From the NCBI RefSeq assembly GCF_019468565.1, contig NZ_CP080521.1:5270001-5334000 (forward strand): a stretch of DNA of 64,000 nt, given 5' to 3'. Positions 1 to 9,118 of this stretch are shown piece by piece. The DNA is from Pseudonocardia sp. DSM 110487. GTDB taxonomy: Bacteria; Actinomycetota; Actinomycetes; Mycobacteriales; Pseudonocardiaceae. The notes under the pieces were generated by a model, which searched no databases, had not been told where the DNA came from, and saw only the letters and a list, made by a program, of their open reading frames with translations. The position numbers and the translations under genes are program-made. Each line of letters begins with the position of its first letter. The first letter of the stretch is position 1.

Positions 1-507
1 ACCGCGGTCGCGGTGCTCGTCAGCGGCCCGATACCCCGCCGCGCCGCGCCGTTCGACCCCGGATCGCTGGCCGCGGTCGACGCGTGTGGGCTGCTGGACC
101 GCGCGACCGTCGCGACCGTGCCCGGCCTGGAGACCGTCGACCCCGACCCTGGCTTCGCGGGGTGGGACTGCGACTGGGAGAACCTGACCACTGGGGCGTC
201 GGTCGAGGTCGCCTACGACCGCAACCGAGGCGGCATCGGCAGGAACGCCGGCAACAGGGTGCAGATCGCGGGACGCGAGGCCGCTGCCCGAAGGGACGAG
301 GACGGCGGCGGGTGCGACGTGCAGATCCTGCACCGCCCCTACACCGACAAGCGCGGATACCCGTCGGGCGAGCTGCTGATCGTGAAGGTCGACATGGCGG
401 CTCCGGCCCCGCCACCTGCACCGCCACCTGCCCGGGTGCCGGACCCGTGCATCCGGGGCGTCGCCATCGCCACGGCCGCGGTCGAGCGGCTTCCCCCCGC
501 GCCGTAA
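1..507 (+). CDS. 3' end of a membrane-anchored extracytoplasmic protein (5' end outside window)
   Basis: The reading frame is open from base 1 and ends at TAA 505-507, so this is the C-terminal part of a longer gene. The first residues (TAVAVLVSG) look like the end of a transmembrane segment. They are followed by a domain of about 130 residues containing VDACGLLD and two further cysteines (WDCDWEN, GGGCDVQ), as in lipoprotein-like or kinase sensor domains exposed outside the membrane. The C-terminus is Pro/Ala-rich (APPPAPPPA). A Ser/Thr-kinase sensor domain or a DUF3558-like domain are the best guesses, but neither can be shown from this fragment. A copy of a dispersed repeat follows directly after the stop. 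Confidence 0.6.
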   Translation, partial: TAVAVLVSGPIPRRAAPFDPGSLAAVDACGLLDRATVATVPGLETVDPDPGFAGWDCDWENLTTGASVEVAYDRNRGGIGRNAGNRVQIAGREAAARRDEDGGGCDVQILHRPYTDKRGYPSGELLIVKVDMAAPAPPPAPPPARVPDPCIRGVAIATAAVERLPPAP

Positions 508-509
508 CG

Positions 510-604
510 GCACCCGATACCGGCAGGTCAGCGCGGCGATCACGAGCTGTTGGTCGCCATGAAGATCATCTAGCGACGTCTCGCCTTGGTCGCTGCCGTC
601 CCCA
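510..604. repeat. Dispersed intergenic repeat family A, copy 1
   Basis: About 95 bp that match 51396-51493 at most positions, starting at GCACCCGATACCGGCAGGTC and ending at GTCCCC. Shared blocks include GATCATCTAGCGAC and TCGCCTTG. In copy 2 the element contains a perfect 8-bp hairpin ATGGTCGC/GCGACCAT; here the stem is partly kept (TGGTCGC/GCGAC). It lies between the stop of the first gene and recQ, which argues that recQ starts after it. Confidence 0.8.
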
Positions 605-687
605 CGGTGGAGGCCTGGCCGATCCATCCGGCGCCGGCTTTCGCGGTTCGGCCCCGCCTCGTCGGACCGTGCCCCTACGATCGCCAG

Positions 688-2559
688 GTGCCCGATACCC
701 GGACCGCAGATCCCGTCGCCGAGTCGGCCACCGCAACCCCCGCCCCCGCAGCTCCCCCGCTCGACGTCCTGCGCCGGGTCTTCGGCTACGAGTCGTTCCG
801 CGGCCAGCAGGCCGAGATCATCGATCACGTCTGCGGCGGCGGCGACGCGCTGGTGCTGATGCCCACGGGCGGCGGCAAGTCGCTGTGCTACCAGATCCCC
901 GCGTTGGTGCGCGCCGGTGTCGGGGTGGTGGTGTCCCCGCTCATCGCGCTGATGCAGGATCAGGTCGACGCGCTGCGGGCATTGGGCGTGCGTGCGGGGT
1001 TCCTCAACTCCACCCAGACCTTCGAGGAGCGCCGCGACACCGAGCGGGCGTTCCTGTCCGGCGAGCTGGACCTGCTCTACCTCGCCCCCGAACGGCTGCG
1101 GGTGCCGTCCACGCTGAGCCTGCTCGACCGCGGCCGGATCGCGCTGTTCGCGATCGACGAGGCCCACTGCGTCGCGCAGTGGGGCCACGACTTCCGGCCC
1201 GACTACCTGGCCCTGTCCGAGCTGCACGAGCGCTGGCCCGACGTGCCGCGGATCGCGCTCACGGCCACGGCCACGGAGGCCACCCACACCGAGATCGCAC
1301 AGCGGCTGGACCTGCGTCCGAGTGAGCGGGCGCGGCATTTCGTCGCGAGCTTCGACCGGCCCAACATCCAGTACCGGATCGCGCCGAAGGACGACCCGCG
1401 CCGCCAGCTGCTCGACCTCATCCGCACCGAGCACGCCGGCGACGCGGGCATCGTCTACTGCCTCTCGCGCAACTCGGTGGAGCGCATCGCCGAGTTCCTG
1501 ACCGCCCAGGGCCTCACCGCTGTGCCCTACCACGCCGGGCTCGACTCGGGCACGCGCGCGCGGAACCAGTCCCGGTTCCTGCGCGAGGACGGCGTGATCG
1601 TCGTCGCCACGATCGCGTTCGGCATGGGCATCGACAAGCCCGACGTGCGGTTCGTCGCCCACCTCGACCTGCCCAAGTCCGTCGAGGGCTATTACCAGGA
1701 GACAGGGCGCGCCGGCCGCGACGGGCTGCCGTCCACGGCGTGGCTCGCCTACGGGCTCGCCGACGTCGTGCAGCAGCGGAAGATGATCGAGGAGTCCGAC
1801 GGCGACCGCGACCACCGGCGCCGCCTCGCGCAGCACCTCGACGCCATGCTCGCGCTCTGCGAGACCGTCGAGTGCCGCCGCTCGCAGCTGCTGGCCTACT
1901 TCGGGCAGCGCGGCACGCCCCCGTGCGGCAACTGCGACACCTGCCTGGTGCCGCCCGAGTCATGGGACGGCACGGTGGCGGCGCAGAAGGTGCTCTCCAC
2001 CGTGTTCCGGCTGGACAGGGAGCGGCGCCAGAAGTTCGGCGCAGGACAGATCGTCGACATCCTGCTCGGGCGGCGCACGGCCAAGGTCGAGCAGTTCGAC
2101 CACCACTCGCTCACCGTGTTCGGCGTGGGCACCGACCTCGGCGAGGGCGAGTGGCGCACGGTGCTGCGTCAGCTCGTGGCCCGTGGGCTGCTGGCCGTCG
2201 AACCGCGGCACCAGACGTTCGTGCTCACCGAGGAGAGCCGCCCGGTGCTGCGCGGCGAGCACCAGGTGATGCTGCGGCGCGACCCGCCACGCCAGGCCCG
2301 CCGGGCCCGCCCGGCCAAGGCCGCGGCGCCGGACCTCGCGCCCGAGGCCGCCCCGTTGTTCGAGCGCCTGCGGACGTGGCGCGGCGCCACCGCCAAGGAA
2401 CAGGGCGTCCCGGCCTACGTGATCTTCCACGACGCCACGTTGCGCGAGATCGCCTCCCGGCGCCCCACCTCGCTCGCCGAGCTCGGCTCGGTCAGCGGCG
2501 TCGGCGAGACCAAGCTCGCCCGCTACGGCGAGCAGGTGCTCGAAGCTCTCACCGGCTGA
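688..2559 (+). CDS. recQ: RecQ-type ATP-dependent DNA helicase
   Basis: A 623-residue 3'-5' DNA helicase of the RecQ family, acting in recombination and repair. The Walker A box TGGGKS lies at about residues 60-65, the DEAH box (IDEAHCVAQWGHDFR) near 157, and the helicase C-terminal domain contains YYQETGRAGRDG. The RQC zinc-binding cysteines are visible at about 391-420 (CETVEC, CGNCDTC). A C-terminal HRDC domain covers roughly the last 75 residues (REIASRRPTSLAELGSVSGVG). The start GTG 688 is chosen because the protein then begins just before the conserved LRRVFGYESFRGQQ; an earlier TTG at 586 would put coding sequence inside a dispersed repeat. The 3' end overlaps the convergent GTPase gene by 11 bp. 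Confidence 0.95.
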   Translation: MPDTRTADPVAESATATPAPAAPPLDVLRRVFGYESFRGQQAEIIDHVCGGGDALVLMPTGGGKSLCYQIPALVRAGVGVVVSPLIALMQDQVDALRALGVRAGFLNSTQTFEERRDTERAFLSGELDLLYLAPERLRVPSTLSLLDRGRIALFAIDEAHCVAQWGHDFRPDYLALSELHERWPDVPRIALTATATEATHTEIAQRLDLRPSERARHFVASFDRPNIQYRIAPKDDPRRQLLDLIRTEHAGDAGIVYCLSRNSVERIAEFLTAQGLTAVPYHAGLDSGTRARNQSRFLREDGVIVVATIAFGMGIDKPDVRFVAHLDLPKSVEGYYQETGRAGRDGLPSTAWLAYGLADVVQQRKMIEESDGDRDHRRRLAQHLDAMLALCETVECRRSQLLAYFGQRGTPPCGNCDTCLVPPESWDGTVAAQKVLSTVFRLDRERRQKFGAGQIVDILLGRRTAKVEQFDHHSLTVFGVGTDLGEGEWRTVLRQLVARGLLAVEPRHQTFVLTEESRPVLRGEHQVMLRRDPPRQARRARPAKAAAPDLAPEAAPLFERLRTWRGATAKEQGVPAYVIFHDATLREIASRRPTSLAELGSVSGVGETKLARYGEQVLEALTG

Positions 2560-3184
2560 ACGGGACCGAGCGCGGGAACTGCACCACGTTGGAACGGTCC
2601 AGCGCGTGCTCGACGAGCCGGACGATCGTGGTGAGGCACGAGCCGCGGACCCGCGCGTCCATCGGCACGACCGGCACGTCGGTCCGCAGCCGCAGCGCGT
2701 CGTGCACGGCCTCCGGGCGGTACCGGTCGGCGCCGGGGAACGCGTTCATCGCCACGACGAACGGGACGTCGCGGCTCTCGAAGTAGTCCACGGCGGCGAA
2801 GGAGTCCGCGATCCGCCGCACGTCGACCAGCACCACAGCGCCGACCGCGCCCCGCGCCAGCTCGTCCCACATGAACCAGAAGCGATCCTGGCCCGGCGTG
2901 CCGAACAGGTAGAGGACGAGCGAGTCGCCGACGCTGATCCGGCCGAAGTCCAACGCCACGGTCGTCGTGGTCTTGTCCGGCACCGCGCGGAGGTCGTCGA
3001 CGCCGACCGACGCGACCGTGAGGGGCTCCTCGGTGGACAGCGGCCCGATCTCCGACACCGTCTGCACGAGCGTCGTCTTGCCCACCCCGAACCCGCCGGC
3101 CACGACGATCTTCAGCGGGATCGGTGCCAGACTCCCTGATCGATCGTCAGCTCGATCGTCAGCTCGTCGATCGTCAGCGCGCAC
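2549..3184 (-). CDS. Conservon-type (CvnD-like) GTP-binding protein
   Basis: A small Ras/MglA-like GTPase of the kind found as the last gene of actinobacterial conservons, where it works at the membrane with a sensor kinase, a roadblock protein and a DUF742 protein. The P-loop is GGFGVGKTT at residues 30-38, followed by FGTPGQDRF in the switch region and AMNAFPGAD where NKxD is expected; NAFP at that position is usual for this group. The GTG start overlaps the end of the DUF742 gene by 11 bp, which suggests translational coupling. The N-terminus is encoded by three near-identical 12-bp units (GACGATCGAGCT type), giving the repeat RADDRRADDRADDR ahead of the conserved domain. Confidence 0.9.
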   Translation of the reverse strand: MRADDRRADDRADDRSGSLAPIPLKIVVAGGFGVGKTTLVQTVSEIGPLSTEEPLTVASVGVDDLRAVPDKTTTTVALDFGRISVGDSLVLYLFGTPGQDRFWFMWDELARGAVGAVVLVDVRRIADSFAAVDYFESRDVPFVVAMNAFPGADRYRPEAVHDALRLRTDVPVVPMDARVRGSCLTTIVRLVEHALDRSNVVQFPRSVPFSR

Positions 3185-3560
3185 GCAGTCCCTCCAGGAG
3201 CCGGGTCAGCACGGCGGAGCTCGGGCGTCCAGCCGCGAACGCGGGTGGCGGGGCGTGCACGTCGAGGAAGCCGCCGTCGACGAGGTCGCCCACGAGCACC
3301 CGGGCGACCGTCACCGGCACGGCGAGGGCCGCGCCGATCTCGACGAGTGACACCGGCCGCCGGGCCAGCTCGACGATCGTGCGGTACTCGTTCTCGAGGT
3401 GGTGCCCCCAGCCGGCGCGTTCCGTCGCGGTCACGAGCGACTCCATCGGCAGCTCCCGGCCGCCCGATCGGGTACGTCCTCCGGTCAGGGCGTAGACGGG
3501 GACGAGCCGGCGCGGGGGACCCGAGTCGGCCTGGTGCCGTGGAGGCTCGGCGTCGCTCAC
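3174..3560 (-). CDS. DUF742 protein of the conservon (CvnC-like)
   Basis: A 128-residue DUF742 protein. The family signatures are RLVPVYALTGGRTRS near residue 20 and VARVLVGDLVDGGFLDVH in a winged-helix-like region, with TRLLEGLRAR at the end. DUF742 proteins usually sit between a roadblock gene and a GTPase gene in conservons and probably act as partners of the GTPase. The GTG start (3560-3558) shares bases with the TGA stop of the upstream kinase (GTGA), so the two genes are translationally coupled. No roadblock/LC7 gene lies between the kinase and this gene, which is unusual for the locus type. Confidence 0.9.
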   Translation of the reverse strand: MSDAEPPRHQADSGPPRRLVPVYALTGGRTRSGGRELPMESLVTATERAGWGHHLENEYRTIVELARRPVSLVEIGAALAVPVTVARVLVGDLVDGGFLDVHAPPPAFAAGRPSSAVLTRLLEGLRAR

Positions 3561-5449
3561 CTCCCCGCTCCGCGGTCGGGTTCGGCATCGGAGGGCGGCG
3601 GCTCGAACCACGCGGCGCCCGCCCCCGCGCCTTCGGAGCGTGCGTCCGCGGCGCCGTCGCCGCGGTCGGTGGCGGCGCGCCTGCCGGCGTGGAAGCGCGA
3701 GAGCGCCTGCGCCGCGCCCGTCACATGTGCGGGTGGCAGCGCGGGGCGCGCGGCGGCGATCGAGCCCTGCGCCCGCAGCTCCGGCACGAGATGCGACTGC
3801 GGGGTGCGGCGGCGGAGGCCGACGTACTGCCCTGCGTCGTCGCCGAACCACACGGCTCCCGACCGCTGGTTCGGCACCACTGGCATCGCGGCCGCTGGAT
3901 CGCGCGGAACCCGCTGGTCAGCGGGCCGCGAGTCGGCGCCCCACGGATCGGTGCCCCACGTGTCGGCGTCCCACATGTCGGCGTCCCCAGTACCGGCGCC
4001 CACGGAATCAGGTGAGGTGTCGTCGCCGTCGAGCCGGAGCCGGTGCGCACCCACTCTGCGATCCCGCGGCAATGCGACGTACGGCCGTGCCAGCACAGCC
4101 GTGTCGGCGAGCGACGGGGCGTGGTCGTACGCGGACACCGCTGCTCCCACCGGTGTGGCGCGGTTCAGGCGTCGTTCGAACAGCTCGGCGGGGAGTGCCA
4201 CGACCGCTGTCGTGCCCGATCCGGGCGTCGGGGAGAGCGAGACCCGGATGCCGTGACGGGCGCTCAGCCGGGCGACGACGTGGAACCCGAGGCGCTGCGC
4301 CACCGAGAGGTCGATGTCGATGACCTCCGAGAGGATCGCGTTGGCGGCCGCGAGGTCGTCCGCCGGGATACCGACACCCCAGTCCTCGATCACGACCAGA
4401 TGGCCGCCGGGGTGCTGGGGATCGGGCCGCGTGCGGATCCGGACGAGGGTGTCGGGCGGGGAGAACCGCACGGCGTTCTCGGCGAGCTCGGCCACCAGGT
4501 GCGTCACGTCGGTGACGCTGTGACCGGCGATGGCCATGCGGTCGTCGATGAGCACCGACACGCGCCCGAAGTCCTCGGTCTCCGCGATGGCGGCGCGAAC
4601 CACGTCGCGCAGCGCGACGGGCTCCCGCCACACTCGGGCAGGCTGCTCTCCGGACAGCACGAGCAGGCTCTCGGCGTTGCGCTGCACCCGCGTGGCGAGG
4701 TGGTCGAGCTTGAACAGCTCGGCGAGCGCGTCAGGGTCCTGTTCGGACTCCTCGAGCTGGTTGATGATCTCGAGCTGCCGGTAGAGCATGCTCTGGTTGC
4801 GCCGGGCCAGGTTCACCAGCAGGTCGGAGGCGAACTGACGCCGGTTGATCTCGGCGTCGGCGAGCTGTTGCGCCAGAGCGTCCTTCTCCCGCTGCGTGTC
4901 CTCCGTGACCCGCCAGAACAGGGCCATCCCCACGCAGGCGAGAAGCACCGCGACCCCGTGGATCAGCGACCACAGCCACGGGTTCGACTGCGCCGGCGTG
5001 TGGTTGAAGATCAGCGTCTGCTGCCAGACCGACCCCACACCGTGGCTCACCACCGTGAAGAGGACGTTGAACAGGAACGGCACCCAGTCCTGGTACAGAG
5101 CGATGAAGCCGATGATGATGAAGAAGTGGAAGTGGGCCTCGATCGTGCCGCCGGTCAGCCCGACCAGCGCCGCCGAACTCCAGACGAGCCCGCCGGTGAC
5201 CGCCACCGAGGCCACCCGCCGGTGCCGCTCCAGCAGCCAGCCGAACAGCAGGCACGCGCCGGGGACCACCACGGCGAGCAACACCGCATCCGGCGGCTGG
5301 CGCAGGAACACCCCGAAGGCGGCGAGCCCGGGTATGTGCACAGCCAGCACGACCAACAGGAGCTGGTGTCGTCGGTGCCAGTCGGCACTGGACAGGCCAT
5401 AGCCGTGCGGCACCAGTTCGAGTACAGATCTCCAGACCGAGCGACGCAT
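3557..5449 (-). CDS. Membrane sensor histidine kinase of the conservon (CvnA-like)
   Basis: A 630-residue sensor kinase. Residues 1 to about 185 hold several transmembrane helices. The dimerisation region carries FKLDHLATRVQRNAESLLVLSG, typical of conservon and nitrate-sensor-like kinases, at roughly residue 250. The ATPase domain follows (LAELAENAVRFSPPDT as N box, EDWGVGIP as G1-like box, then GSGTTAVVALP). The last 200 residues are low-complexity and contain small repeats of the form DADxWG. The ATG start is followed by a basic stretch before the first helix. It is the first gene of a three-gene operon on the minus strand with the DUF742 and GTPase genes; the DUF742 start overlaps its stop. 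Confidence 0.92.
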   Translation of the reverse strand: MRRSVWRSVLELVPHGYGLSSADWHRRHQLLLVVLAVHIPGLAAFGVFLRQPPDAVLLAVVVPGACLLFGWLLERHRRVASVAVTGGLVWSSAALVGLTGGTIEAHFHFFIIIGFIALYQDWVPFLFNVLFTVVSHGVGSVWQQTLIFNHTPAQSNPWLWSLIHGVAVLLACVGMALFWRVTEDTQREKDALAQQLADAEINRRQFASDLLVNLARRNQSMLYRQLEIINQLEESEQDPDALAELFKLDHLATRVQRNAESLLVLSGEQPARVWREPVALRDVVRAAIAETEDFGRVSVLIDDRMAIAGHSVTDVTHLVAELAENAVRFSPPDTLVRIRTRPDPQHPGGHLVVIEDWGVGIPADDLAAANAILSEVIDIDLSVAQRLGFHVVARLSARHGIRVSLSPTPGSGTTAVVALPAELFERRLNRATPVGAAVSAYDHAPSLADTAVLARPYVALPRDRRVGAHRLRLDGDDTSPDSVGAGTGDADMWDADTWGTDPWGADSRPADQRVPRDPAAAMPVVPNQRSGAVWFGDDAGQYVGLRRRTPQSHLVPELRAQGSIAAARPALPPAHVTGAAQALSRFHAGRRAATDRGDGAADARSEGAGAGAAWFEPPPSDAEPDRGAGR

Positions 5450-5666
5450 CCGTATCCCCCACGGAGAAGCTGGACGGGGAGCGGAACGCGCCGGTCGAGA
5501 TCGGACACCCGGAGCGGGAGCACGGCGACGCCGATGTCACCGTGGGCGACGACCTACGAACGACGCGCTCACTGAACAGCGCAATACGACTCGTCACTAT
5601 GCCCGCAACCGTTACGCCTGGTACCGCAAACGTCTACAATTAGTACACTCGGGTGAAGATCCCAAT

Positions 5667-8108
5667 TCAGGCGCGGAAGCGTTCGCCCTTCGGGTCGTAC
5701 AGCGGGCTCGGGGCCACCGCGGCGCGCTCCCACGTGCCGTCGACCTGTACGAAGACCTCCGTTCCCTCCGTGGTGCCCGCCGGGAGGTAGGCGTTGGCGA
5801 TGGAGCGGGCCACCGTGTACCCGTAGCCGCCGGAGGTCACCTGGCCCACCACCTCACCGGCGAGCCGGACCGGTTCCCCGCCGAGCGCCACGGCGCGCGG
5901 CTCGTCGAGCACGAGGCAGCGCAGGGTGCGGGCCGGCCCCCGCTCGCGGGCCGCGAGCAGCGCAGCGCGCCCGACGAACTCCCCCTCCCTGCGAACGGCG
6001 AAGGCAACGCCGGCCTCGTCAGGCGTGGTCTCGGGGGTGATGTCGGTGCCCCACACCCGGTAGCCCTTCTCCAGCCGCAGGCTCTCGATCGCCCGGTAGC
6101 CGCACGGCCGGACCCCGGTCCCGGCGAGCGTGCGCCACAGGGCGTCGCCGTACTCGGTCGAGCAGTACAGCTCCCAGCCCAGCTCCCCCACGAACGTCAC
6201 ACGCACCGCCCGTACCGGGATGTCCCCCACCGTCGTCTCGCGCATCGTGCCGAAGGGGAAGTCGCTGTTCGCGAGCGACACGGGGGTGAGCGGGGCGAGC
6301 AGGTCCCTGGCCTCCGGCCCCCACAGCCCGAAGCACGCCTCGGCGCCAGTGACGTCGGCCAGCCGTACCGACGCGTCGGTCAGCCGGGCATGGCGGCGCA
6401 GCCAGCCGAGGTCGTGCGTGCCGAACGCCGTGCCGGTGACCACGAGGAACTCGTCCTCGGCCAGGCGGGTGAGCGTGACGTCCATCTCGATACCGCCGCG
6501 GTCGTTGAGCGCCTGCGTGTAGACCACGGCACCCGGGGCCCGGTCCACGCGCCCGGCGAAGACGTGCGCGCAGAACGCGGCCGCGTCCGGGCCGCTGATC
6601 GAGATCTTCGCGAAGGAGCTCTCGTCGAACAGGCCCGCCGCCTCGCGCACGGCGCGGTGCTCGGGCTCCACGCAGGGCGACCAGTGCCGGCCCGCCCAGC
6701 CCCGCGGACGCAGCTGCTCGGATCCTGCGTCCGAGTAGTGGTTCACCCGCTCCCACCCGGCCTTCTCGCCGAACACGGCGCCGTGCTCGGCGTGCCACGA
6801 GTAGGCGGGGGACGTGCGCAGCGGGCGACCCGCCGAGCGCTCCGCCGCCGGGTAGCGGATGTCGTAGTAGCTCTCGTAGTTCTCGACCGTGCGCGCGAGG
6901 GTGTAGCCAGGCGCACGGTAATGGCGGCCGAAGCGGCGCACGTCCATGTGCCAGAGGTCCATGCCCGGGTCGCCGTCGAGGATCCAGTCGGCCATCACCC
7001 GCCCGATCCCCCCTGCACCCGCGATGCCGTGGGCGCAGAACCCAGCGGCGACGAAGAAGCCCGCGACCTCGGTCTCGCCGAGGCAGAACTCGTTGTCCGG
7101 GGTGAACGCCTCCGGCCCGTTGATCATCGTGACGATGCCGGTGTCGGCCAGCGCCGGCACGCGGACCTGCGCGTTGTCGATGATCTCGGAGAAGCGGTCC
7201 CAGTCCGGAGGGAGCAGCTTGCCGTTGAAGTCGGCCGGCACGGCGTCGTAGGAGCTCGTGGTCGCGGTCCACGGGGCGGACTGCCGCTCGTATCCGCCCA
7301 TCACGAGGCCGTCGACCTCCTGGCGGTAGTAGACGAGCAGGTCGGGGTCGCGCAACGACGGCAGCGGCCGGTCGGTGGGCATCGAGCCCGCCGGCAGGGG
7401 CGCCGTGACGACGTACTGGTGCGACATCGGCACAACCGGGATCCGGACGCCCGCCAGCCGCCCGATCTCGGCCGCGAACATCCCCCCGCAGTCGACGACG
7501 ATCTCACATTCGACGTCGCCCCGGTCCGTTCGGACGCGGCTGACCTGCCCTTTGGCGGTGTTGATCTCGATGACACGGGTTCGTTGTGCGATCGTGACCC
7601 CGTTCGCCCTGGCCAGGGCCGCGAGGGCGTAGCACAGCCGCGACGGGTCCACGTGACCGTCGGTCGGCGTGTACGCCGCGCCGAGCACGCCATCCGTGCT
7701 CATCAGCGGAAACAGATCCTTCGCCGCCTCGGCGGAGATCAACTCGAGGGGCAGGCCGGACCGGGCCGCCCACCCCGCCTGGCGGCGGATCTCCTCGAGG
7801 CGCTCGGGCGAGGACGCGAGCCGAAGCGACCCCGACTCGACCCACCCGGGCGTGTGCTCGCCACCGGCTGCCTCGAGCTTGCGGTACAGCTCGGCGGAGT
7901 AGACGTTCATCCTAGTCAGGGCGGGATCCGAGCGCAGCTGCCCGACCAGTCCGGCCGAGTGGAACGTCGACCCGCTGGTCAGCTCGGAGCGCTCGAGCAA
8001 CAGGACATCCCGCTCGCCGCGCTCCGCGAGGTGGTAGGCCACACTGGCGCCGCCCACTCCTCCACCGATGATCACGATGCGGGCACGGCCGGGCAACACG
8101 TCTGGCAT
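5667..8108 (-). CDS. FAD-dependent oxidoreductase with C-terminal GcvT domains (dimethylglycine/sarcosine dehydrogenase type)
   Basis: An 813-residue two-part enzyme. The N-terminal half is a DAO-type FAD domain with the Rossmann motif VIIGGGVGGASVAYHL at residues 12-27 and STFHSAGLVGQL near residue 50. In this family a histidine at that place carries covalently bound FAD. The C-terminal half is a GCV_T aminomethyltransferase-like domain pair that binds tetrahydrofolate and captures the one-carbon unit. The family demethylates dimethylglycine, sarcosine or related N-methyl amines. It is transcribed divergently from a choline-kinase-like gene, with a perfect palindrome between them, which supports a role in methylated-amine breakdown. 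The exact substrate cannot be read from the sequence. Confidence 0.88.
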   Translation of the reverse strand: MPDVLPGRARIVIIGGGVGGASVAYHLAERGERDVLLLERSELTSGSTFHSAGLVGQLRSDPALTRMNVYSAELYRKLEAAGGEHTPGWVESGSLRLASSPERLEEIRRQAGWAARSGLPLELISAEAAKDLFPLMSTDGVLGAAYTPTDGHVDPSRLCYALAALARANGVTIAQRTRVIEINTAKGQVSRVRTDRGDVECEIVVDCGGMFAAEIGRLAGVRIPVVPMSHQYVVTAPLPAGSMPTDRPLPSLRDPDLLVYYRQEVDGLVMGGYERQSAPWTATTSSYDAVPADFNGKLLPPDWDRFSEIIDNAQVRVPALADTGIVTMINGPEAFTPDNEFCLGETEVAGFFVAAGFCAHGIAGAGGIGRVMADWILDGDPGMDLWHMDVRRFGRHYRAPGYTLARTVENYESYYDIRYPAAERSAGRPLRTSPAYSWHAEHGAVFGEKAGWERVNHYSDAGSEQLRPRGWAGRHWSPCVEPEHRAVREAAGLFDESSFAKISISGPDAAAFCAHVFAGRVDRAPGAVVYTQALNDRGGIEMDVTLTRLAEDEFLVVTGTAFGTHDLGWLRRHARLTDASVRLADVTGAEACFGLWGPEARDLLAPLTPVSLANSDFPFGTMRETTVGDIPVRAVRVTFVGELGWELYCSTEYGDALWRTLAGTGVRPCGYRAIESLRLEKGYRVWGTDITPETTPDEAGVAFAVRREGEFVGRAALLAARERGPARTLRCLVLDEPRAVALGGEPVRLAGEVVGQVTSGGYGYTVARSIANAYLPAGTTEGTEVFVQVDGTWERAAVAPSPLYDPKGERFRA

Positions 8109-8118
8109 GACCGCACCT

Positions 8119-8134
8119 TACGGTCTAGACCGTA
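8119..8134. promoter_or_regulatory. 16-bp perfect palindrome between divergent genes (candidate operator)
   Basis: TACGGTCTAGACCGTA is identical to its reverse complement. It lies 11 bp ahead of the FAD-dehydrogenase start and 27 bp ahead of the phosphotransferase start, so a bound repressor could control both. Its 12-bp core CGGTCTAGACCG recurs exactly once more that I can see, at 13490-13501 in front of the SDR gene of the same cluster. Confidence 0.6.
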
Positions 8135-8160
8135 TTTGACGCGACTTCTACCATCCCCCA

Positions 8161-9084
8161 GTGGAGTTGACCACGACCGTGCTCGATCCCGACCTGGACG
8201 CGCTGCTCGACACGATTCCGTGCACCGCGCGACACCCGCGCACCGTCGTGGATCTCCCTGGTGGGCTCACCAACCGCAACCTCAAGGTGACCAACGCCGA
8301 CGGCACGTGTGTCGTGCGCATCCCGGCCGGAGGGAAGAGCCTGCTCGGGATCGAGCGTGACATCGAACACGCCAACTCGGTGGCCGCCGCCGAGGCCGGC
8401 GTCGGCGCGCCGGTCCTGCACTACCGCCCCGGTGAGGGCATCGTGGTCGGTTTCCTGCCCGGCCGCGCGCTCGGCGACGCCGACCTGCACCGCCCCGATG
8501 TCCTGCACCGGGTCGCCGCCGCGTGCCGTCGGCTGCACGCCGGTCCGCGCTTCGTCAACGACTTCGACATGTTCGAGGTGCAGGCCCGCTACCGGAAGAT
8601 CGTCGCCGAACACGGCTTCCGGCTGCCGGAGCGCTACGACGAGTTCGCGCCCACCGTGGCCCGCATCCGCGAGGCGCTCGGCCCCCGGACCGACACGGTG
8701 CCCTGCAACAACGACCTGCTCGCCGAGAACCTCCTCGACGACGGGGAGCGCGTCCGGATCATCGACTACGAGTACTCGGGCAACAACGACCCGTGTTTCG
8801 AGCTGGGCAACATCTGGAGCGAGGCGACGCTGCCGCTCCCCCTGCTCGACGAGCTCGTCACGGCCTACTACGGGCGGCGCCGCCCACGTCAGGTCGCGCG
8901 GGCGCGCCTGTTCGCCCTGATGTCGCAGTACGGCTGGACACTCTGGGCGGCCATCCAGCACGGCTCCAGCCCTCTGGACTTCGATTTCTGGTCCTGGGGC
9001 ATGGAGAAGTACGACCGCGCCGTCGCGGCGTTCGACGGACCCGACCTCGAGCAGCTGCTCGTGGCGGCTTCCCAACCGGAATGA
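8161..9084 (+). CDS. Choline/ethanolamine-kinase-like phosphotransferase (APH superfamily)
   Basis: A 307-residue protein of the aminoglycoside phosphotransferase/choline kinase fold. The sequence GGLTNRNLKVTNADGTCVVRIPAG is the nucleotide-binding N-lobe, and NNDLLAENLL (about residue 181) is the catalytic-loop motif, normally HNDLLxxN in bacterial choline kinases. The usual His is therefore Asn here. The Mg-binding motif is IDYEYSGNNDPCFELGN. Bacterial members phosphorylate choline, ethanolamine or similar amino alcohols. The GTG start directly follows the intergenic operator; no strong Shine-Dalgarno is seen, so a leaderless or short-leader mRNA is possible. The neighbouring permease and glutamine-synthetase-like gene point to amine use. 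Confidence 0.8.
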   Translation: MELTTTVLDPDLDALLDTIPCTARHPRTVVDLPGGLTNRNLKVTNADGTCVVRIPAGGKSLLGIERDIEHANSVAAAEAGVGAPVLHYRPGEGIVVGFLPGRALGDADLHRPDVLHRVAAACRRLHAGPRFVNDFDMFEVQARYRKIVAEHGFRLPERYDEFAPTVARIREALGPRTDTVPCNNDLLAENLLDDGERVRIIDYEYSGNNDPCFELGNIWSEATLPLPLLDELVTAYYGRRRPRQVARARLFALMSQYGWTLWAAIQHGSSPLDFDFWSWGMEKYDRAVAAFDGPDLEQLLVAASQPE

Positions 9085-9118
9085 CCACGATCCACCCCCG
9101 AATCACCTAGGAGCCCCA

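Noticed and set aside
586..687. Earlier TTG start for recQ
   Set aside because: It would place 34 extra codons of unlike sequence partly inside repeat family A.
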